Below, one piece after another: positions 7,793 through 17,730 of a stretch of DNA of 64,000 nucleotides (positions within the stretch are counted from its first letter, which is position 1; every line of letters begins with the position of its first letter). The translations under genes were made by a program, and so were the position numbers. Source of the stretch: JAGSOU01 sp049974865 (lineage in GTDB: Bacteria > Pseudomonadota > Alphaproteobacteria > Rhodobacterales > Rhodobacteraceae); the NCBI GenBank assembly GCA_049974865.1, contig JBNGCX010000012.1:10650-74649 (forward strand), read 5' to 3'. A model generated the notes under the pieces. It was not told the DNA's origin. It saw only the letters and a list, made by a program, of their open reading frames with translations, and ran no database searches.

Positions 7793-8212
7793 ATGCTGGG
7801 CAAACGGGTCAGATACGGGATCATGGCGGCGCTGGCCGCGGGGACCATGGCGCAGGCCACGGCCGAGGAGCTGCCGCCGATCAACCAGGACAAGCACATC
7901 ATCAACTCGCTGCTGGCCGCGGCCATCGGCGACGAGATCCGCAAGAACTGCCCCACGATCTCGCCGCGCCTGCTGAAGGTCTGGCACGAGGCCAAGGAAC
8001 TGGAGCGCTACGCGCTGAGCAAGGGCTACACCGAGGAAGAGATCGACGCCTTCCTCGACTCCAAGCCCGAGCGCAAGGCGATGCGCGCCCGGCGCGACGC
8101 CTATCTCGCCGCCAACGGCGTGACCGAGGGCGACGCCGGCAGCTATTGCGCGCTGGGGGAAAAGGAAATTGCCGCAGGCAGCCTGACCGGCTCGCTTCTG
8201 CAGGCGCATTGA
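7793..8212 (+). CDS. DUF5333-type exported protein in the nuo operon
   Basis: 139 aa with a signal peptide ending near ATAEE (about residues 1-24). The mature part is helical and charged, with two cysteines, in RKNCPTIS and GSYCAL, 65 residues apart. It fits the DUF5333 family, which I recall from Rhodobacterales nuo clusters. Expected to be periplasmic, possibly with one disulfide. It lies between nuoF and nuoG, five bases after the 64-codon frame. Role unknown; constant location beside complex I genes suggests an accessory function, which is inference. Confidence 0.85.
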   Translation: MLGKRVRYGIMAALAAGTMAQATAEELPPINQDKHIINSLLAAAIGDEIRKNCPTISPRLLKVWHEAKELERYALSKGYTEEEIDAFLDSKPERKAMRARRDAYLAANGVTEGDAGSYCALGEKEIAAGSLTGSLLQAH

Positions 8213-8223
8213 GGATAACGCGG

Positions 8224-8242
8224 CGCGCCGCCCGGCGGCGCG
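8224..8242 (+). other. GC-only hairpin upstream of nuoG
   Basis: CGCGCCGCC (8224-8232) and GGCGGCGCG (8234-8242) form a nearly gapless inverted repeat in the 54-base gap between the DUF5333 gene and nuoG. No T-run follows. It is the second strong hairpin inside the operon and could block or pause ribosomes or nucleases at this junction. Confidence 0.45.
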
Positions 8243-8266
8243 TCTGGGGAAACGCAGGGGACGCGA

Positions 8267-10285
8267 ATGACTGAGCTCCGCAAGATTATCATCGACGGCC
8301 AGGAGATCGAGGTCGATCCGGCCATGACGCTGTTGCAGGCCTGCGAACAGGCCGGCATCGAGGTGCCGCGCTTCTGCTACCACGAGCGGCTGTCGATCGC
8401 GGGCAACTGCCGGATGTGCCTGGTCGAGGTGGTGGGCGGCCCCCCGAAGCCGGCGGCCTCCTGCGCGATGCAGGTGCGCGACCTGCGCCCCGGCCCCGAG
8501 GGCCAGCCGCCGCAGGTCAAGACCAACTCGCCCATGGTCAAGAAGGCCCGCGAGGGGGTGATGGAATTCCTGCTCATCAACCACCCGCTGGACTGCCCGA
8601 TCTGCGACCAGGGCGGCGAATGCGACCTGCAGGACCAGGCCATGGCCTATGGCGTCGATTTCTCGCGCTACCGCGAGCCCAAGCGCGCGGTCGAGGACCT
8701 GGATCTCGGCCCGCTGGTGGGCACCTGCATGACCCGCTGCATCTCCTGCACCCGCTGCGTGCGCTTCACCTCCGAGGTGGCGGGCATCACCCAGATGGGC
8801 CAGACCGGGCGCGGCGAGGATGCCGAGATCACCAGCTATCTGAACCAGACCCTGCATTCCAACCTGCAGGGCAACATCATCGACCTCTGCCCGGTGGGCG
8901 CGCTGACGTCCAAGCCCTACGCCTTCACCGCGCGGCCCTGGGAACTGACCAAGACCGAGACGATCGACGTGATGGACGCGCTGGGGTCGAACATCCGGGT
9001 CGACACCAAGGGGCGCGAGGTGATGCGCATCCTGCCGCGCAACCATGACGGCGTGAACGAGGAGTGGATTTCCGACAAGACCCGCTTCGTCTGGGACGGG
9101 CTGCGCCGCCAGCGGCTGGACCGCCCCTACGTGCGCGAAAACGGCAAGCTGCGCCCGGCCAGCTGGGACGAGGCGCTGACCAAGGCCGCCGAGGCCATGA
9201 AGGGCAAGAAGGTTGCCGGCCTGGTGGGCGATCTGGCCCCGGTCGAGGCGGTCTTTGCCCTGAAGGGGCTGGTCGAGGGGCTGGGCGGGACGGTCGAATG
9301 CCGGACCGACGGCGCCAAGCTGCCCGCGGGCAACCGCTCGGCCTATGTCGGCACCGCCAGCATCGAGGATATCGACAGCGCCCGGTTCATCCAGATCATC
9401 GGCAGCAACCCGCGCGAAGAGGCGCCGGTGCTGAACGCGCGCATCCGCAAGGCCTGGCTGGCGGGTGCGCAGGTGGGCCTGGTCGGCGAGGCCGTGGACC
9501 TGACCTATGACTACGCCCATGTCGGCACCGACCGTGCCGCCCTGGAGGGGCTGCTGGACAAGAAGTTCGGCGAGGTGCTGGACCAGCCCTCGATTGTGAT
9601 CGTCGGCCAGGGCGCGATCAACGAGGCCGACGGCGAGGCGGTTCTCGCGGCCGCCATGAAGCTGGCCGAGGCGACCAAGTCGAAGCTGCTGGTGCTGCAC
9701 ACCGCCGCCGCCCGCGTGGGCGCGATGGACGTGGGCGCGGTGACCGGGGGCGGGCTGGACAAGGCGCTGGACGGGGCCGAGGTGATCTACAACCTCGGCG
9801 CGGACGAGCTGGAGATCGGCGAGGGCGCATTCGTGATCTACCAGGGCAGCCACGGCGACCGCGGCGCGCACCGCGCCGACGTCATCCTGCCCGGCGCGGC
9901 CTATACCGAGGAACAAGGCCTGTTCGTGAACACCGAGGGCCGCCCGCAGCTTGCGCTGCGCGCCGGTTTCCCGCCGGGCGAGGCCAAGGAGAACTGGGCG
10001 ATCCTGCGCGCGCTGTCGGGCGAACTGGGCAGCCCGCTGCCCTATGACACGCTGCCCGCGCTGCGCCGCGCGCTGGTCGAGGCGGTGCCGCACCTGGCGC
10101 AGATCGACCAGGTGCCGGAAAACGCCTGGACCCCGCTCAAGCCGAAAAAGCTGGGCAAGGCGACGTTCCGCAACGCGGTGAGCGATTTCTACCTCACCAA
10201 CGCCATCGCGCGCGCCTCAAGCCTGATGGCCGAGCTGAGCGCCAACGAAAAGGCCCGCCGGTCGGGCCAGATGGCGGCGGAGTAG
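8267..10285 (+). CDS. nuoG: NADH-quinone oxidoreductase subunit G
   Basis: The 75-kDa-type subunit, which carries clusters N1b, N4 and N5. N1b ligands are C37, C48, C51 and C66. HPLDCPICDQGGECD gives the His/Cys-ligated N5 site. CMTRCISCTRC and the later DLCPVGAL give N4. The protein is 672 aa, the length found in mitochondria and Paracoccus, and lacks the extra N7-type C-terminal region of the 900-aa enterobacterial form. The C-terminal part is a degenerate molybdopterin-oxidoreductase fold. AGGGGACGCG precedes the ATG. Confidence 0.97.
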   Translation: MTELRKIIIDGQEIEVDPAMTLLQACEQAGIEVPRFCYHERLSIAGNCRMCLVEVVGGPPKPAASCAMQVRDLRPGPEGQPPQVKTNSPMVKKAREGVMEFLLINHPLDCPICDQGGECDLQDQAMAYGVDFSRYREPKRAVEDLDLGPLVGTCMTRCISCTRCVRFTSEVAGITQMGQTGRGEDAEITSYLNQTLHSNLQGNIIDLCPVGALTSKPYAFTARPWELTKTETIDVMDALGSNIRVDTKGREVMRILPRNHDGVNEEWISDKTRFVWDGLRRQRLDRPYVRENGKLRPASWDEALTKAAEAMKGKKVAGLVGDLAPVEAVFALKGLVEGLGGTVECRTDGAKLPAGNRSAYVGTASIEDIDSARFIQIIGSNPREEAPVLNARIRKAWLAGAQVGLVGEAVDLTYDYAHVGTDRAALEGLLDKKFGEVLDQPSIVIVGQGAINEADGEAVLAAAMKLAEATKSKLLVLHTAAARVGAMDVGAVTGGGLDKALDGAEVIYNLGADELEIGEGAFVIYQGSHGDRGAHRADVILPGAAYTEEQGLFVNTEGRPQLALRAGFPPGEAKENWAILRALSGELGSPLPYDTLPALRRALVEAVPHLAQIDQVPENAWTPLKPKKLGKATFRNAVSDFYLTNAIARASSLMAELSANEKARRSGQMAAE

Positions 10286-10293
10286 GAAAGACC

Positions 10294-10701
10294 ATGGCGC
10301 CGCTTCGCATATCCCTTTCCCTCGCGCTGGCCCTGACGGGCGGGCTGTCGGGCTGCGTGCCCGCGGGGGAGGGCGTGGAGCAGGCGCCGTTCAAGCCCTC
10401 CTACAGGGGGGTGGACACGCGGCTGCTGGAGGATGATCTGGTCAGCTTCGTGGTGGAAATGGAAGGCGCGCGGGGCGTCGAGGACGTGGCGGCCTATGCC
10501 GAATGCGCGGCCGCGCAATACGCGCTGATCCGGGGCTACGGGTTTGCGCGCCACGTGCGAACAAATGTCGCGGAAGAGGGTGGCCTTTGGCGGGCGGATG
10601 CTGTTTACACCATCTCGCCGGCGCTGCCACGCGGCCTGCAGACGATCGACGCCGAAGTGGCCGTCGAGCACTGCGCCGAACAAGGGATACCGACGGTCTG
10701 A
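10294..10701 (+). CDS. Lipoprotein with an extra cysteine pair, nuoG-nuoH interval
   Basis: 135 aa with a lipoprotein signal: a hydrophobic stretch ending GGLSGC, so C21 is the likely lipidated residue. The remainder (about 114 aa) has two further cysteines, in AECAAAQ and VEHCAEQG. No catalytic motif or known domain is recognised. It starts 8 bases after nuoG and ends 14 bases before nuoH, so it is part of the operon. Predicted to be anchored in a membrane facing the periplasm. Function unknown. Confidence 0.8.
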   Translation: MAPLRISLSLALALTGGLSGCVPAGEGVEQAPFKPSYRGVDTRLLEDDLVSFVVEMEGARGVEDVAAYAECAAAQYALIRGYGFARHVRTNVAEEGGLWRADAVYTISPALPRGLQTIDAEVAVEHCAEQGIPTV

Positions 10702-10715
10702 GGGTATGGGGCACT

Positions 10716-11753
10716 ATGGCTGATTTTCTAAATACTGGCTTCGGAACATTCGTGCTGATCGCGGCACAAAGCCTGCTGGTCATCGGGTTCGTGATGATCT
10801 CGCTCCTGTTCCTCGTCTACGGCGACCGCAAGATCTGGGCCGCCGTCCAGATGCGCAAGGGGCCGAACGTGGTGGGCGCCTTCGGGCTGCTGCAATCGGT
10901 GGCCGACGCCCTGAAATACGTTGTGAAAGAGGTGGTTATCCCCGCCGGCGCCGACAAGACGGTGTTCATGCTGGCGCCGATGATCTCGTTCACGCTGGCG
11001 ATGATAGCCTGGGCGGTGATCCCGTTCTCCGACGGCTGGGTTCTGGCCGACCTGAACGTCGCCATCCTCTATGTCTTCGCCATCTCCTCGCTCGAGGTTT
11101 ACGGCGTGATCATGGGCGGCTGGGCGTCGAACTCCAAATACCCGTTCCTGGGCTCGCTGCGCTCGGCGGCGCAGATGATTTCCTACGAGGTGTCGATCGG
11201 CCTGATCATCATCGGCGTGATCCTGTCCACCGGCTCGCTGAACTTCACCGACATCGTGCATGCGCAGGACGGCTCTTACGGGCTGTTCAACTGGTACTGG
11301 CTGCCGCACCTGCCGATGGTGGTGCTGTTCTTCGTCTCGGCCCTGGCCGAGACCAACCGCCCGCCCTTCGACCTGCCCGAGGCGGAATCGGAACTGGTGG
11401 CGGGCTATCAGGTGGAATATTCCGCGACGCCCTTCCTGCTGTTCATGGCGGGCGAATACATCGCGATCTTCCTGATGTGCGCGCTGATCTCGCTGCTGTT
11501 CTTCGGCGGTTGGCTGTCGCCCATCCCCGGCCTGCCGGACGGCGCGCTGTGGATGGTGGGCAAGATGGCGTTCTTCTTCTTCCTCTTCGCGATGGTGAAG
11601 GCGATCGTGCCGCGCTACCGCTACGACCAGCTGATGCGCCTGGGCTGGAAGGTGTTCCTGCCGATGTCGCTGATCTGGGTCGTGCTGGTGGCCTTCTTCG
11701 CGCAATTCGAACTTTTCGGCGGGGCCTATGCCCGCTGGGCAATCGGAGGCTGA
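10716..11753 (+). CDS. nuoH: NADH-quinone oxidoreductase subunit H
   Basis: Polytopic membrane subunit (345 aa, about eight helices) that links the quinone cavity to the proton-translocating arm. Signatures are RKIWAAVQMRKGPNVVG near residue 38, SSLEVYGVIMGGWASNSKYP near 125, and the acidic loop ETNRPPFDLPEAESELVAGY near 215, which lines the quinone channel. ATG 10716 is chosen over upstream in-frame starts because the preceding codons belong to another frame of the lipoprotein gene. It ends one base before the nuoI ATG. Confidence 0.96.
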   Translation: MADFLNTGFGTFVLIAAQSLLVIGFVMISLLFLVYGDRKIWAAVQMRKGPNVVGAFGLLQSVADALKYVVKEVVIPAGADKTVFMLAPMISFTLAMIAWAVIPFSDGWVLADLNVAILYVFAISSLEVYGVIMGGWASNSKYPFLGSLRSAAQMISYEVSIGLIIIGVILSTGSLNFTDIVHAQDGSYGLFNWYWLPHLPMVVLFFVSALAETNRPPFDLPEAESELVAGYQVEYSATPFLLFMAGEYIAIFLMCALISLLFFGGWLSPIPGLPDGALWMVGKMAFFFFLFAMVKAIVPRYRYDQLMRLGWKVFLPMSLIWVVLVAFFAQFELFGGAYARWAIGG

Positions 11754-11754
11754 C

Positions 11755-12249
11755 ATGGCTGCAATCGACTGGAACCGCGCCGGGAAATACTTTCTGCTGG
11801 CCGATTTCATCGCCGGCATGAAGGTGGGCCTGAAATACTTCTTCGCGCCCAAGGCCACGCTGAACTACCCGCATGAAAAGGGTCCGCTTTCCCCGCGCTT
11901 CCGGGGCGAGCACGCGCTGCGCCGCTATCCCAACGGCGAAGAGCGCTGCATCGCCTGCAAGCTGTGCGAGGCGATCTGCCCGGCCCAGGCCATCACCATC
12001 GACGCCGAACCGCGCGAGGACGGCAGCCGCCGCACCACGCGCTACGACATCGACATGACCAAATGCATCTACTGCGGCTTCTGCCAGGAGGCCTGCCCGG
12101 TCGATGCCATCGTCGAGGGCCCGAATTTCGAATTCGCCACCGAGACCCGCGAAGAACTGTTCTACACCAAGGAAAAGCTGCTGGCGAACGGTGAACGCTG
12201 GGAGGCCGAGATCGCCCGCAACCTGGAACTGGACGCGCCCTACAGATGA
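11755..12249 (+). CDS. nuoI: NADH-quinone oxidoreductase subunit I
   Basis: Ferredoxin-like subunit (164 aa) with clusters N6a and N6b, the last relay before N2. Two complete C-x2-C-x2-C-x3-C-P motifs are present: C65, C68, C71, C75 and C104, C107, C110, C114. The N-terminal helix with GMKVGLKYFF anchors it to the membrane face. GGAGG precedes the ATG, inside the end of nuoH. Its stop overlaps the next gene by four bases (ATGA). Confidence 0.97.
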   Translation: MAAIDWNRAGKYFLLADFIAGMKVGLKYFFAPKATLNYPHEKGPLSPRFRGEHALRRYPNGEERCIACKLCEAICPAQAITIDAEPREDGSRRTTRYDIDMTKCIYCGFCQEACPVDAIVEGPNFEFATETREELFYTKEKLLANGERWEAEIARNLELDAPYR

Positions 12250-12653
12250 CCGATTTCCAGAAACTCTTTGAGCAGATGATGGAGCAGAGCCACGCCATGG
12301 CCCGCTCCTTCAACCCTGCGCTGGAGAGCTTCCAGGTGCAGGGCTTCGACAAGCTCATGCCGACCATGCCCAAGGACTTCATGGAAATGATGTGGGGCAA
12401 CGCGTTCAACAAGGACGGGCTCGACGCCAAGACGCGGCTGCTGTCCGTGCTGGCGGGGCTGACCGTGCTGGGCGCGCAGGCCGAGGCGCAGTTCAAGATC
12501 ACCGTGCGCCACGCGCTGGAGGCCGGTGCCAGCCAGCAGGAGGTCGCCGAGGTGATCTATCAGATGGCCATGCTGGGCGGCATCCCGGCCATGACCCGCG
12601 CCCTGAAGCTGGCGCAAGAGGTATTCAAGGAAAGCGAGGAGGACAGCGAATGA
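12246..12653 (+). CDS. Carboxymuconolactone decarboxylase-like protein without cysteine, in the nuo operon
   Basis: 135 aa, all-helical, matching the CMD/AhpD-like fold: the central R-x-L-L-S-V-L-A-G-L-T segment, then a helix ending VRHALEAG, then the E-V-A-E-V-I-Y-Q-M segment near residue 100 and a GGIPAMTRAL tail. AhpD-type members use a C-x2-C pair; this one has no cysteine at all, so thiol peroxidase chemistry is excluded. It overlaps nuoI by 4 bases and nuoJ by 4 bases, so it is tightly coupled to both. Role unknown. Confidence 0.8.
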   Translation: MTDFQKLFEQMMEQSHAMARSFNPALESFQVQGFDKLMPTMPKDFMEMMWGNAFNKDGLDAKTRLLSVLAGLTVLGAQAEAQFKITVRHALEAGASQQEVAEVIYQMAMLGGIPAMTRALKLAQEVFKESEEDSE

Positions 12654-13255
12654 CTGTCGCGGATATCGCATTTTACGCCTTCGCCATCGTGGTGGTGACC
12701 GCCGGCCTTTTCGTGGTCGTCTCGCGCAACCCGGTGCATTCGGTTCTGTGGCTGATCCTGGCCTTCCTGTCCTCGGCGGGGATGTTCGTGCTGCTGGGGG
12801 CCGAGTTCGTGGCGATGCTCTTGGTCATCGTCTACGTGGGCGCGGTCGCGGTGCTGTTCCTGTTCGTGGTGATGATGCTCGACGTCGATTTCGCCGCGCT
12901 CAAGGCCGAGATGGCGAAATACATCCCGCTCGCCGGCCTGATCGGGGTGATCCTGCTGCTGGAGCTGGGCATGGTCTTCGGCGCCTGGGCCACGGCCGAC
13001 GGGGTCGAGATGCTGGCACGCCCCGAGGCGGGCGAGGTGCACAACACCCGCGCGCTCGGCCTGCTGATCTACGACGATTACATCTACCTGTTCCAGGCGG
13101 CGGGGCTGATCCTGCTGGTCGCCATGATCGGCGCCATCGTGCTGACCCTGCGCCACCGCCCGAACGTCAAGCGCCAGGACGTGCTGGCGCAGATGTACCG
13201 CGATCCGGCCAAGGCGATGGAGCTGAAGGACGTGAAACCGGGGCAGGGGCTGTGA
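12650..13255 (+). CDS. nuoJ: NADH-quinone oxidoreductase subunit J
   Basis: Membrane subunit (201 aa) with five predicted helices. Helix 3 holds the conserved stretch MLLVIVYVGAVAVLFLFVVMM (about residues 55-75), which contains the pi-bulge Tyr-Val-Gly region important for coupling. The C-terminal third beginning RHRPNVKRQD is cytoplasmic. It starts inside the end of the CMD-like gene (ATGA) and its stop overlaps the GTG of the next lipoprotein gene (GTGA). Confidence 0.95.
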   Translation: MTVADIAFYAFAIVVVTAGLFVVVSRNPVHSVLWLILAFLSSAGMFVLLGAEFVAMLLVIVYVGAVAVLFLFVVMMLDVDFAALKAEMAKYIPLAGLIGVILLLELGMVFGAWATADGVEMLARPEAGEVHNTRALGLLIYDDYIYLFQAAGLILLVAMIGAIVLTLRHRPNVKRQDVLAQMYRDPAKAMELKDVKPGQGL

Positions 13256-13734
13256 ACGCGATCACCCGCATATTGACGGCCGGGGCCGTGCTGCCGCTGG
13301 CGGCCTGCGCGCAGGTGGCCGGGCCGGAGGCCTGCGTGGGCGCGGTGGGCGTGCATGGCACGCTGTCCGAGCCCTCCGACCTCGGCGGCGGCGTCGTGGG
13401 CCAGCGCGCCGTGGAGGCCGGGCCGATCACGGTGTCCGAGGTTCTGCGCTACACCGAATGCGCCAGCGGCGAGACCCTGATCGTCGGGGTCAGCGAAAGG
13501 CCGCTGGAGCCGGGGTTCGAGGGCTTCGACGCGCGCGCCGATGCGGCGGCCTTCCAAGAGAGGGTCGCGGCGCTGCCGCGTCCGGTCAGCCTGGAACAAC
13601 TGGGTGCGCTTGCCGCCGAGATGGGGCTGCGCGCCGAAACGAGAACATTCGAAATCGAAACCTGCGCGTGCCGCCTCCACTACCCCGGGCTCCGGGGCGG
13701 GAAGGCGCCGTTCGACATGAACAGCGTGCAGTAA
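13252..13734 (+). CDS. Cysteine-rich lipoprotein, nuoJ-nuoK interval
   Basis: 160 aa starting at a GTG that overlaps the nuoJ stop. The signal ends in LPLAAC, giving C17 as the likely lipidated residue. Four more cysteines follow (PEACVG, YTECASG and ETCACR). The YTECASGE segment faintly echoes YAECAAAQ of the nuoG-nuoH lipoprotein, too short to prove kinship. No domain is recognised. It ends 16 bases before nuoK. Predicted to be membrane-anchored on the periplasmic side; function unknown. Confidence 0.75.
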   Translation: MNAITRILTAGAVLPLAACAQVAGPEACVGAVGVHGTLSEPSDLGGGVVGQRAVEAGPITVSEVLRYTECASGETLIVGVSERPLEPGFEGFDARADAAAFQERVAALPRPVSLEQLGALAAEMGLRAETRTFEIETCACRLHYPGLRGGKAPFDMNSVQ

Positions 13735-13750
13735 CGACGAGGGGCAATTG

Positions 13751-14056
13751 ATGATTGGACTGGAACACTACCTGACGGTGGCCGCCGCGCTGTTCGTCAT
13801 CGGGATCTTCGGCATCTTCCTCAACCGGAAGAACGTCATCATCATCCTGATGTCGATCGAGTTGATGCTGCTTTCGGTGAACATCAACCTCGTCGCCTTC
13901 TCGGCCTATCTGGGCGATCTGACGGGGCAGGTCTTTACCCTCTTCGTGCTGACGGTCGCCGCCGCCGAGGCCGCGATCGGCCTGGCGATCCTGGTCTGCT
14001 TCTTCCGCAACCGCGGCACTATCGCGGTCGAAGACGTCAACGTGATGAAGGGGTAA
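13751..14056 (+). CDS. nuoK: NADH-quinone oxidoreductase subunit K
   Basis: Membrane subunit of 101 aa, the standard length, with three helices. Conserved glutamates for proton transfer are in helix 2 (MSIELMLLSVNINLV, near residue 36) and helix 3 (AAAEAAIGLAILV, near 72). The family start MIGLEHYLTVAA fixes ATG 13751; a TTG three bases earlier is possible but unlikely. GACGAGGGGC lies upstream. It is followed closely by nuoL. Confidence 0.96.
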   Translation: MIGLEHYLTVAAALFVIGIFGIFLNRKNVIIILMSIELMLLSVNINLVAFSAYLGDLTGQVFTLFVLTVAAAEAAIGLAILVCFFRNRGTIAVEDVNVMKG

Positions 14057-14062
14057 GGGTCC

Positions 14063-16176
14063 ATGACGAGCATCATTCTCTTCGCCCCGCTGGTGGGCGC
14101 CATCATCTGCGGCTTCGGCTGGAAGATCATCGGCGAGAAGGCCGCCACCTGGGTGGCCACCGGCCTGCTGTTCCTGGCCGCCGCGCTGAGCTGGATCGTG
14201 TTCCTGGGCCATGACGGCCAGACGGTGCAGATCCCGATCCTGCGTTTCATCGAAAGCGGCACGCTGTCGGTGGACTGGGCCATTCGCCTCGACCGGCTGA
14301 CCGCGATCATGCTGATCGTGGTGACCACGGTGTCCTCGCTCGTGCATCTCTACAGCTTCGGCTACATGGCGCATGACCCGCAATGGAAAGAGGGCGAGAG
14401 TTACAAGCCGCGCTTCTTCGCCTACCTGTCCTTCTTCACCTTCGCCATGCTGGCGCTGGTGACCGCCGACAACCTGGTGCAGATGTTCTTCGGCTGGGAG
14501 GGCGTCGGCGTCGCCTCCTACCTGCTGATCGGATTCTACTGGAAGAAACCCAGCGCCAACGCCGCGGCGATGAAGGCCTTCATCGTCAACCGCGTGGGCG
14601 ATTTCGGCTTCGCGCTGGGGATCATGGCGCTGTTCTTCCTGACCGACAGCATCCTGTTCGACGACGTCTTCGCCGCCGCGCCCGCGCTGGCCGAGACGCA
14701 GATCACCTTCCTCTGGACGGACTGGAACGCGGCCAACCTGATCGGCTTCCTGCTGTTCATCGGCGCGATGGGCAAATCGGCGCAGCTGATCCTGCACACC
14801 TGGCTGCCCGACGCGATGGAGGGCCCGACCCCGGTCTCGGCCCTGATCCACGCCGCCACCATGGTGACCGCCGGCGTGTTCCTGGTCTGCCGCATGTCGC
14901 CGCTTTACGAATACGCGCCCGAGGCCGCGGGCTTCATCGTCTTCCTCGGCGCCTCGACCGCGTTCTTCGCCGCGACCGTGGGCCTGGTGCAGAACGACAT
15001 CAAGCGCGTGATCGCCTATTCGACCTGTTCGCAGCTCGGCTACATGTTCGTGGCCGCGGGCGTGGGCGTCTACTCGGCCGCGATGTTCCACCTGCTGACG
15101 CATGCCTTCTTCAAGGCGATGCTGTTTCTCGGCGCCGGCTCGGTCATCCACGCGATGCATCACGAGCAGGACATGCGCAATTACGGCGGGCTGCGGGCCA
15201 AGATCCCCTATACCTTCTGGGCGATGATGGTGGGCACGCTGGCCATCACCGGGGTGGGGATCCCGCTGACCTCGATCGGCTTTGCCGGCTTCCTGTCCAA
15301 GGATGCCATCATCGAGAGCGCCTTCGCCGGCGGCACCGGCTATTCCTTCTGGCTGCTGGTCATCGCGGCGGGCTTCACCAGCTTCTACAGCTGGCGGCTG
15401 ATCTTCCTGACCTTCTTCGGCAAGCCACGCGGCGACAAGCACACCCATGACCACGCGCATGAAAGCCCGATGGTCATGCTGATCCCGCTGGGCGTGCTGG
15501 GCCTGGGCGCGGTGTTCTCGGGGATGGTCTGGTATGGCAGCTTCTTCGGCGACCATCACAAGGTGAACGCCTTCTTCGGCATCCCGGCGCATGAGGTTGC
15601 CGCCGAGGCGGGCCACGGCGAGGCCGGGGCCGATGCCGGGCACGGCGAAGAGGCCGCACCGGCCGCCGAGGGCCATGGCGAGGCCGCCCCGGCCGACGCC
15701 GGCCACGCGGCGGTCGCCATGGCGCCCGAGGGGGCGATCTTCATGGGGCCCGAGAACACCGTGATCGACGACGCGCACCACGCGCCGACCTGGGTCAAGG
15801 TCTCGCCCTTCATCGCGATGCTGATCGGGCTGGGCATGGCCTACCTGTTCTACATCGTGAACCCGGCCCTGCCGAAGCGGCTGGCCGAGAACCAGCCGAT
15901 CCTCTACCGCTTCCTTCTGAACAAGTGGTATTTCGACGAGATCTACGACGCGATCTTCGTCAACCCGGCCAAGCGGCTCGGCGCCTTCCTGTGGAAGCGC
16001 GGCGACGGCAACGTGATCGACGGCTCGATCAACGGCGTGGCCATGGGGATCATCCCCTTCTTCACCCGCCTCGCGGGGCGCGCCCAGTCGGGCTACCTGT
16101 TCCACTATGCCTTCGCGATGGTGCTGGGCATCGTGGTTCTCGTGACATGGATGACGATCAGCGGAGGAGCTGAATA

Positions 16177-16177
<1 letters not shown>
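14063..16177 (+). CDS. nuoL: NADH-quinone oxidoreductase subunit L, with a His/Glu-rich repeat insert
   Basis: Distal antiporter-like proton-pumping subunit (704 aa) with about 16 membrane helices. The antiporter core is clear: FGWEGVGVASYLLIGFYW near residue 140, MGKSAQLILHTWLPDAMEGPTPVSALIHAATMVTAG split around 235-270, and a C-terminal lateral-helix region. Residues 517-556 are an insert of four imperfect ten-residue units beginning GHGEA, GHGEE, GHGEA and GHAAV. The insert lies after the antiporter core and before the last helices. Length is near that of Paracoccus-type NuoL and longer than the enterobacterial 613. Confidence 0.96.
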
Positions 16178-17718
<1,541 letters not shown>

Positions 17719-17730
17719 GAGGGGAGAGCG

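Noticed and set aside
8267..10285. NuoG appears truncated compared with the enterobacterial protein
   Set aside because: 672 aa is the normal length in mitochondria, Paracoccus and Rhodobacter, and the expected N1b, N4 and N5 ligands are present.
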